Positions 21,248-27,003 of a stretch of DNA of 27,003 nucleotides are shown here, in pieces. The notes beneath the pieces were generated by a model that saw only the letters and a list, made by a program, of their open reading frames with translations, had not been told where the DNA came from and did no database searches. The position numbers and the translations under genes are program-made. The DNA is from a virus: positions 1 through 27,003 of IMG/VR virus record IMGVR_UViG_3300047552_000377; one strand, written 5' to 3'. The first letter of the stretch is position 1; each line of letters starts with the position of its first letter.

Positions 21248-23739
21248 TTATTGTTGCCAGGGTAATAATGGGCATGATGTGGGCTGTGATGGCCTACATT
21301 GTCATCATGATTGGGTTAATGTCACCGGTTCATGCGGCAGATAGTTTCTACGTCATAGAGAATTTCTCAGGGATGCTGAAATCCCATGTTTCTGAATATA
21401 TGGTTCAGGATGGCGATGCCACGGAAGCGCAGAACATTCGGGCGAATGATGAATATGGCGTGATTGCCAAACGTCAGAAGATGTTCAATCTGTCTGCCTG
21501 TCACGCTGCCCCGGTCAAGTCGCTGTATCGGTATTACAAATCTGATGACACGAAATACACGATAGCCACATCATCGACGTATATTGATTATGTGTCCGAT
21601 GCGGGCGCGTGTACCGCGCTGTATGCGTCTGCGTCCGATGGCAAGCGGTGGTCCTGGATAACGTATAAAGATAAACTGATCGGAATGAATGGAACGAATA
21701 ATGCGAAGAAGTGGGATGGGTCGACTGAGATAACGGTTGGAAATCCCGCAACTGACGATAACTCCCGGACGGCGGGCGATTTAATGGCCGATCTTGGTGC
21801 GCCGTTCGCGCAGTTATCCAGTGAGAATGGTGGGAATGACCTTGATCCATCCGCATGGTATCAGTATAAGGTTGCGTTTCTTGATGGGGCTATTTATTCG
21901 TTCTCGAATGCCAGATCGAATCCAATTATGACGGATTCAGCGATTTATAATTTATCATTGACGGATATCCCATTGGGACCGTCCGGGACAGATGCCAGAA
22001 TTATTTACCGGACTGAAGGTAAAGCCGCGCGAGCAGACGTTGTCGGCCTCGCAGATTCAGCGTTTTATAGAGTGACCACGATCAGCGACAATTCGACAAT
22101 GACGTATGATGACTCAATGACAGACGCCACACTGTTAGGCGATTCCGCTCCGACATGGGCCACGGTATCAGGTGCAGACGATATCGAAGTCACCCCTCCG
22201 AAGTCGAAATTCTCAGTTATCAACCAAGATAGGTTATTCACGGCCAATGATCCGTCCGGCATTGAGTCCGGGAAATCAACAGTTTACTGGTCGGACATAT
22301 TGAATCCTGATTATTTCGTGACTGCTGCAGATTATGACCTGATACGCCCGGATGACGGGGATGAGATCACGTTTATTAAGAACCTGTCCGGTATCCTGAC
22401 GATTGGGAAAACTCGCACGATCAGCAAGTTTTACACAGAAGGCGCGTCAACCGGATGGAGCATCAGCGATCCGTTCTCGTTTACCGGAAATGTGGCTCCC
22501 TGGTCGGCGGTTAACGGTATCACCGGGATATTGTATCTTGGCCGGTACGGGATTTATTCGTTTAACGGGCAGAATAGTGAATTGGTGTCAGATGTTGTAA
22601 CAGATAAGATCCGCGATATTCTTGAAACAAATCAGGATGAGGTTGTCGGGATTTATCACGATAACAGTTATTATCTGGCATACACCAGCTCCGAATCAGG
22701 ATCAGCGAATAATGACCATGTTTTAGTGTTCGATATCACCCGGAATGCGTATGTTGAGGACACTTCCCATATTGATAGTTTCGCAAATTATGACTCCGGG
22801 GATGATTATGGGGTGCTGTATTCCGGCTCGAGCGAGGTTGACGGATCGATTTATGCGCATGGAGAAAGTTTCAACGCTCTGACATATCGGTATGAGAGCC
22901 AGTTGGTTGACGGAACACTGTACAGCGTGAATGTTGGCGGTGAAGAAAACAATCCGAATATCACGCTTGGAAGTGCTGCGACATGGGCGAGCGAGTCGGG
23001 TACATGGGCCGATGCTGGCAGTACGACATGGTTATTGGATGATCTCACTGGTGAATGGTGGTCCCCAGTCGTTCAGATAAATGCTCAATCTCTGGATAAG
23101 CTATTCTGGAATGAATCGCTTGGGAATTACGGGAATGTGACGTTTGCCATCCGCACCGGGGCCACGCCTGGCGCGGTGACGGCAGCGGCATGGTCAAGCG
23201 AGTTTACCGATCCAACGGGTTCGGATGTATCCGGGATAACGGGGAATGTTTATATTCAGATTCGGGCGTCTTTGACATCCTCGGTTTATACGGAAACTCC
23301 AACTGTTTACCTGGAGAACTCATACGTTATTAAAATGTCGTACCGCAAGTCTGGAACTGGCGCGGAACCGGCGTTTTTATCGGTCTGGGCTGGCGGCCGT
23401 ACTGATTTCGGGACCGATGCTCCCAAGCGGATCAAGGATATCCAGGTGTTCTATGCCGGCACCGAAGGGACACTGACATCGTATTACACGGATGATAATG
23501 GAGTTACTCGGTCATTCGACATTGATTTGAGCGTTAAACCGTCAGACTCAGCCACGGATGCGTATTTCGGGACTGATAATAATAAAGTATTCGTTTATGT
23601 GCCAGCGTTTAACGATCAGCCAGTCGTGCGTGATGTGGTATTTAAGTTTTCAGATATTGGAACAGAGCAATGGAAAATCAAGAGGATGGTTGCTAGAATC
23701 GAGACGTTACCTTATACAGTCAGACAAGGGGCGATATGA
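21244..23739 (+). CDS. Tail hub/nozzle-like protein with signal peptide
   Basis: An 831-residue protein. After a hydrophobic N-terminus ending SPVHA-AD (residues about 1-32), the start ENFSGMLKSHVSEYMVQDGD then ATEAQNIRANDEYGVIAKRQ matches the opening of large short-tail hub proteins ('GG....p..i.dge...a.N....dgg.lrkR.g'). The body has beta-propeller-like repeats such as WITYKDKLIGMNGTNNAKKW, RLFTANDPSG and GITGILYLGRYGIYSFNGQN, and a C-terminal beta domain, like P22 gp10 or T7 gp12 type nozzles. No internal start lies between the signal and the conserved region, so the signal peptide is really part of it. That is unexpected for a tail hub. Confidence 0.72.
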   Translation: MIIVARVIMGMMWAVMAYIVIMIGLMSPVHAADSFYVIENFSGMLKSHVSEYMVQDGDATEAQNIRANDEYGVIAKRQKMFNLSACHAAPVKSLYRYYKSDDTKYTIATSSTYIDYVSDAGACTALYASASDGKRWSWITYKDKLIGMNGTNNAKKWDGSTEITVGNPATDDNSRTAGDLMADLGAPFAQLSSENGGNDLDPSAWYQYKVAFLDGAIYSFSNARSNPIMTDSAIYNLSLTDIPLGPSGTDARIIYRTEGKAARADVVGLADSAFYRVTTISDNSTMTYDDSMTDATLLGDSAPTWATVSGADDIEVTPPKSKFSVINQDRLFTANDPSGIESGKSTVYWSDILNPDYFVTAADYDLIRPDDGDEITFIKNLSGILTIGKTRTISKFYTEGASTGWSISDPFSFTGNVAPWSAVNGITGILYLGRYGIYSFNGQNSELVSDVVTDKIRDILETNQDEVVGIYHDNSYYLAYTSSESGSANNDHVLVFDITRNAYVEDTSHIDSFANYDSGDDYGVLYSGSSEVDGSIYAHGESFNALTYRYESQLVDGTLYSVNVGGEENNPNITLGSAATWASESGTWADAGSTTWLLDDLTGEWWSPVVQINAQSLDKLFWNESLGNYGNVTFAIRTGATPGAVTAAAWSSEFTDPTGSDVSGITGNVYIQIRASLTSSVYTETPTVYLENSYVIKMSYRKSGTGAEPAFLSVWAGGRTDFGTDAPKRIKDIQVFYAGTEGTLTSYYTDDNGVTRSFDIDLSVKPSDSATDAYFGTDNNKVFVYVPAFNDQPVVRDVVFKFSDIGTEQWKIKRMVARIETLPYTVRQGAI

Positions 23740-24449
23740 TCCGTTTTCTGGTGTTAATGATGATGGTGTGTGCGCCGGTAATTGCGCCGGTGATGGCGCA
23801 AGAAGTCGTCACCAAGATGGACACGACCGGCCTCGGGATTATGAACGAGGAACTACGCCGCACACGGTCGTCAACCAGTGCTAATGGGGCGTCGATTGTA
23901 TCGTTACAGTCCGACATTACATCGAAGTTTGATTCGTCCACCGGACACGACCATGATGGTACAGATAGCAAGAAAGTTCCGGTTGGAAACTTAGACGCCA
24001 CGGATATTAGCGTAGATAATTATTTATATAATGACGCCGGAACAATTAAAGGCAAGAATTTACCGGCGAATGTGTTTAGTCTAATCAGCACAACGACGAT
24101 AACATCAGCTACGGAATCAGCACAGATACCGATAGATTCGTCCAAGAATTATGTTGCTTATTTGGTTGGCACAAACGATCAATCCGGTTCGTCATGGTAC
24201 ATTACTCCAAGCTCTACGACTGCAAAGACAATAATGTCAACTTCTGACGCCCGCGTAGTATCGGCGGAGGTTAAGATATTCAAAACCATAGGATCTGGAA
24301 ACACTCAATCATGGTTCACAGTGGCTAACAATTACGGAACAACACTTACGCAAACAGCATTTAATATATCCAATTCGACATATTTTACATTTAGCAGTAC
24401 AAACACTTTTAGCGGGTACGTCTATTTGTATGAGATAGGAACCAACTGA
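23736..24449 (+). CDS. Exported tail-fibre-like protein
   Basis: A 237-residue protein with a signal peptide (MIRFLVLMMMVCAPVIAPVMA, then Q) and an AAGGGG site, coupled to the hub by ATGA. After a helical stretch (NEELRRTRSS) comes GHDHDGTDSKKV, the 'HDHDG..S..i' motif common in phage fibre proteins, then a Ser/Thr-rich beta domain. It likely forms a fibre or tip attached near the hub. Export remains unexplained. Confidence 0.65.
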   Translation: MIRFLVLMMMVCAPVIAPVMAQEVVTKMDTTGLGIMNEELRRTRSSTSANGASIVSLQSDITSKFDSSTGHDHDGTDSKKVPVGNLDATDISVDNYLYNDAGTIKGKNLPANVFSLISTTTITSATESAQIPIDSSKNYVAYLVGTNDQSGSSWYITPSSTTAKTIMSTSDARVVSAEVKIFKTIGSGNTQSWFTVANNYGTTLTQTAFNISNSTYFTFSSTNTFSGYVYLYEIGTN

Positions 24450-24456
24450 GGTAAAC

Positions 24457-25239
24457 ATGAAAAAACTCTTACTTTTAATCATAGGATTATTTATTGCGGG
24501 GACGGCGTTCAGTGCCGACGAGTGGCTGAAATCACGCCCGCAGTCCACGGACACCCGCATTTCATGGCCGGCTGATTCACAGGCTAACAATGCCGCTATT
24601 GATCGATTGTTATCGACCTACAACAAAATGCTGATGTCCTATTCCAGCGGGTCAACAATATCGGTTAGCGCGGGATCTGTTGTATGTTCCAATGCCGCAG
24701 GAACAGTCAGACGTATGCGTTTAAACCCGAGTGCCACGAATGTGACGTTCTCGGATATTGACACGGGATCAGAAGCCAGCGGGACTCAATATTATTTATT
24801 TGCGAATTGTGATGCGGATGCTGAGACGGCAACTTTCAAGATTAGTGCCAGTTCGACTGCTCCGACTGGTGTTACTTATTACAAGCGTGTTGGAAGTTTC
24901 TATAACGATTCATCCAGCAACATCACGCGGTTGGTAAATGATGACGCTAAACAGGTTCGCGAGAAAGAAAGCAAAACCGCCGGATCAACGTATCAGGCGT
25001 TGACGGACGGTTTTGTGACGTTCACCGGATGCGCTTCGTCAGTTCGTGGTCAGGCAGGGTATATCTACACCGACAATTCTTCTTCACCTACGACGCTATA
25101 TGGGCAGTTCGGATCTGGTTCAGATCAGGGAAGCGGCTCGGCTATCACTATCCCGGTTAAGGCGGGGGACTATTACAAGACTACATTCTCCTCAACAGAC
25201 TCATGTACGGCAACAGTCTATTTTATTCCTTTTAATTGA
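24457..25239 (+). CDS. Exported fibre-like protein (260 aa)
   Basis: A 260-residue protein with a clear signal peptide (MKKLLLLIIGLFIAGTAFSA) and a GAGGT site. The mature start DEWLKSRPQSTDTRISWPAD, then QANNAAIDRLLSTYNKM, looks like an N-terminal helical attachment region, followed by a beta-rich region with VVCSNAAGTVRRMRLN and GVTYYKRVGSFYNDSSSNIT of the type seen in phage fibres. Six cysteines in total could form disulphides after export. Receptor binding is inferred. Confidence 0.6.
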   Translation: MKKLLLLIIGLFIAGTAFSADEWLKSRPQSTDTRISWPADSQANNAAIDRLLSTYNKMLMSYSSGSTISVSAGSVVCSNAAGTVRRMRLNPSATNVTFSDIDTGSEASGTQYYLFANCDADAETATFKISASSTAPTGVTYYKRVGSFYNDSSSNITRLVNDDAKQVREKESKTAGSTYQALTDGFVTFTGCASSVRGQAGYIYTDNSSSPTTLYGQFGSGSDQGSGSAITIPVKAGDYYKTTFSSTDSCTATVYFIPFN

Positions 25240-25247
25240 GAGGCCAT

Positions 25248-25625
25248 ATGAAAAATATCCTATTAATTCTCATGCTCGCAATATGCACTCCGGCGCTGGC
25301 TGATGTTTATGTTATCACGGATAAAGATGGTGGCATTTACTCGATCAGCGAACAGGACGATGCCGTTCTGCCAGCTGGTTACTCGAAGGATATAATCAAG
25401 GGTAAAATGATCGGTGACTTGGCTTTGGACGGTGATTTATCGCTGTATAAATTTAACGGGAAGAAATTCACGATTGACACCAATAAGGTGGCTGAACGTC
25501 GTAAACAAGACGCTGATTTGGCACAGTCCATTGAGGATAATAAAAATGCCAGGGTTACGGCGATTGGGAAGTTAAAGACTCTCGGGCTGACGGATCTTGA
25601 GATATCGGCCTTAATGGGTAAGTAA
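25248..25625 (+). CDS. Small exported protein
   Basis: ATG 25248 with GAGAGG about 6 bases upstream is preferred over TTG 25236. The 125-residue protein has a signal peptide (MKNILLILMLAICTPALA), then a compact mature domain: YVITDKDGGIYSISEQDDAV, a beta strand pair, DLSLYKFNGKKFTID and a helical C-terminus ending ALMGK with many charged residues. Similar short proteins with a 'k.ngkkf..' strand and C-terminal helix occur near tail fibres and may be chaperones or tip attachments. Function unknown. Confidence 0.6.
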   Translation: MKNILLILMLAICTPALADVYVITDKDGGIYSISEQDDAVLPAGYSKDIIKGKMIGDLALDGDLSLYKFNGKKFTIDTNKVAERRKQDADLAQSIEDNKNARVTAIGKLKTLGLTDLEISALMGK

Positions 25626-25626
25626 A

Positions 25627-26070
25627 ATGAACGAGATCGTTCAATCTTCCAGGGAAAAAATATTGGCATTTGAGGGTGTATTAAACACTCATCCCGATGC
25701 CATGCACGGCGATTGCTTTCCTTTGAAGCATTCTTTTGCGGAAGGTGTCTATGTTCGGGAGATATTCTTACCGGCTGGCTGCGTGTTGACTGGAAAGATC
25801 CATAAACACTCACATCCGAATTTCTTAATGTCTGGCAAGGTCGAGGTTTTCACCGAGGAAGATGGATTACAGACACTTGAAGCCCCGCTGTCCATGATCT
25901 CAAAAGCCGGGACGAAGCGAGTTGTTCGGGCCATAACAGATACGGTCTGGATCACGGTTCATGTGACCGAGGAAACGGATTTAGATAAAATTGAAGATCA
26001 TGTCATTGCTAAGAATTTTGAAGAATTGGCTTTATATAATGATAAGAGGGGTGCTATATGTCATGGGTAG
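25627..26070 (+). CDS. Cupin-domain protein
   Basis: A 147-residue protein with no signal peptide. HKHSHPNFLMSGKVEVFTEE (residues about 59-78) is a cupin motif 1-like stretch with His ligands, followed by AGTKRVVRAITDTVWITVHV as the second half of the barrel. Phages carry similar cupins next to tail genes; their substrate is unknown and a metal-bound structural or sugar-modifying role is possible. It starts right after the previous stop and its end overlaps the next start by 13 bases. Confidence 0.75.
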   Translation: MNEIVQSSREKILAFEGVLNTHPDAMHGDCFPLKHSFAEGVYVREIFLPAGCVLTGKIHKHSHPNFLMSGKVEVFTEEDGLQTLEAPLSMISKAGTKRVVRAITDTVWITVHVTEETDLDKIEDHVIAKNFEELALYNDKRGAICHG

Positions 26071-26825
26071 CCACAGCAGTAGTAAGCGCGGCAGCAATAG
26101 GCAGTGCGGCCTATTCCGGCTCGCAAGCCAATAAAGCCGCCAAAAAAAACCGATCACTGCTTGATGGATTGCAGTATCAGGAAGATCCGAACTTTACAGA
26201 AACACAGACCAAGCTCAAAGATTATGGCACTGGCCTGCTTGATGGAAACATTCCAGATTATTATAAAGCAATCGGTCAATCAAACAGTCAGGAGTTTCAA
26301 GATTTATTGAGCATGAACACTAAAGACGTTCAGACGGCGGCCAATGAAGCGGCTGCTAAATCAGGACGCGCCAGGGGTGGTTATCTGCCGGCCGCAACGT
26401 CTGGCGCATTGGCCGATTCTGCGGCGCAGTTAAGATATTCTGATTATGCTAGATCATTGCAAGGCAAGGAGTATTTGCTCAACACTGGAAATAATATGTT
26501 AAGTGGTGTCAGAAGCGCCGCGTTCGGCAATCAACAGCAAGAGAACGCATTTGACCAGAATAAAGTTAATGCCTACATGGGTTTAAATAATCAAGTAGCG
26601 CAGAACAATTCTCAAATGTGGTCCTCGATTGCTGGAAGCGTATCGGGAGCTGTATCAGGTGGCGGTGGTAGCAGTCTGTTAAGTTTGTTATCGCGGAATA
26701 ATACTGGAGCAGGAACACAGCAATACCAACCATCGGCATTGAGTCTTTCTGGAAGATCACCACTTGGTTCGATAATGGATAACACCTACACTCTCGGAAA
26801 CTTTGGCAATACTAGATATTATTGA
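26058..26825 (+). CDS. Putative internal/ejection protein (255 aa)
   Basis: A 255-residue protein with a GAGGGG site. It begins MSWVATAVVSAAAIGSAAYS and SGSQANKAAKKN, an Ala/Gly-rich amphipathic N-terminus typical of small internal virion proteins that cross membranes during DNA ejection. The middle is rich in Gln, Asn and Ala (AANEAAAKSGRARGGYLPAA), with Ser/Gly-rich low-complexity toward the end (SVSGAVSGGGGSSLLSLLS). The following gene has the same look. Role inferred from type and position. Confidence 0.6.
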   Translation: MSWVATAVVSAAAIGSAAYSGSQANKAAKKNRSLLDGLQYQEDPNFTETQTKLKDYGTGLLDGNIPDYYKAIGQSNSQEFQDLLSMNTKDVQTAANEAAAKSGRARGGYLPAATSGALADSAAQLRYSDYARSLQGKEYLLNTGNNMLSGVRSAAFGNQQQENAFDQNKVNAYMGLNNQVAQNNSQMWSSIAGSVSGAVSGGGGSSLLSLLSRNNTGAGTQQYQPSALSLSGRSPLGSIMDNTYTLGNFGNTRYY

Positions 26826-26834
26826 AAGGGATAT

Positions 26835-27003
26835 ATGTTTTCTAATGCTAATCCTATAAATATCGTTGCCGGAGCTATGGATCAATTTCGTGAATCGCAG
26901 AATAATATGATGAAGATTCGCCAAGCCCGGCAGAAGATGGAGTTTGACCAGGAGGATCAGGAGTTTGAGCGTAAGAAGCGGGAAATGGAGCTGGAGGACG
27001 GCA
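26835..27003 (+). CDS. Partial coiled-coil protein, possible internal protein
   Basis: ATG 26835 with GAAAGGGAT upstream opens a frame that runs off the window after 56 codons. It starts MFSNANPINIVAGAMDQFRE and continues into a strongly charged coiled coil (QEDQEFERKKREMELED). It is probably another internal or ejection protein in the same operon. The C-terminus is not seen. Confidence 0.6.
   Translation, partial: MFSNANPINIVAGAMDQFRESQNNMMKIRQARQKMEFDQEDQEFERKKREMELEDG

Overview
The window is one continuous stretch of a tailed double-stranded DNA bacteriophage genome (or prophage) with every gene on the + strand. Gene content points to a short-tailed, podovirus-like phage: small and large terminase, a large portal, a scaffold-like protein, an HK97-fold type capsid protein, a tail adaptor, a large tail hub or nozzle-like protein, fibre and spike proteins, a cupin, and internal-protein-like genes. 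No tape measure, tail tube or sheath gene is visible. The host is probably a Gram-negative (diderm) bacterium, because many late genes begin with classical Sec signal peptides and one encodes a small outer-membrane-barrel-like protein. This host assignment is an inference. I see no integrase, DNA polymerase, endolysin or tRNA inside the window.

Layout. (1) About 1-2581: a tight early-type operon of small genes (YopX family, Cys-rich mini-proteins, small membrane proteins, a coiled coil), most joined by 4-base ATGA stop/start overlaps and ending in a clear rho-independent terminator at 2590-2621. (2) 2582-2893 (312 bases) holds that terminator, a possible promoter and one weak 46-codon ORF. 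(3) 2894-6213: a replication module with a Toprim/VapE-type primase-helicase, then a 374-base non-coding stretch (5108-5481). That stretch carries eleven exact copies of the 9-mer GTAGGAACA in both orientations plus a second 12-mer tandem repeat, and is a good candidate for a replication origin or initiator-binding region. Two small genes, a Lys-rich 18-residue mini-gene and a second terminator follow. (4) 6303-15543: packaging and head module (TerS, TerL, portal, small genes, a fibre-like protein, scaffold, probable decoration protein, major capsid protein, two small proteins). (5) 15540-18455: three exported fibre or spike-like proteins. (6) 18452-20570: a cluster of small membrane and exported proteins, where holin-like functions may sit, although no lysin is recognisable. 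(7) 20573-27003: adaptor, tail hub, two exported fibre-like proteins, a small exported protein, a cupin and two internal-protein-like genes, the last cut by the window end.

Most unusual features. At least nine late-region proteins, including the tail hub, carry N-terminal Sec-type signal peptides with signal peptidase I-like AxA ends, which is unexpected for proteins that would normally assemble in the cytoplasm. Two transcription units end with the same arrangement: a Cys-pair protein, an 18-residue Lys-rich peptide and a terminator. The terS gene and the gene at 11875 both lack a Shine-Dalgarno sequence, and similar promoter-like sequences end a few bases before their ATG, suggesting leaderless starts.
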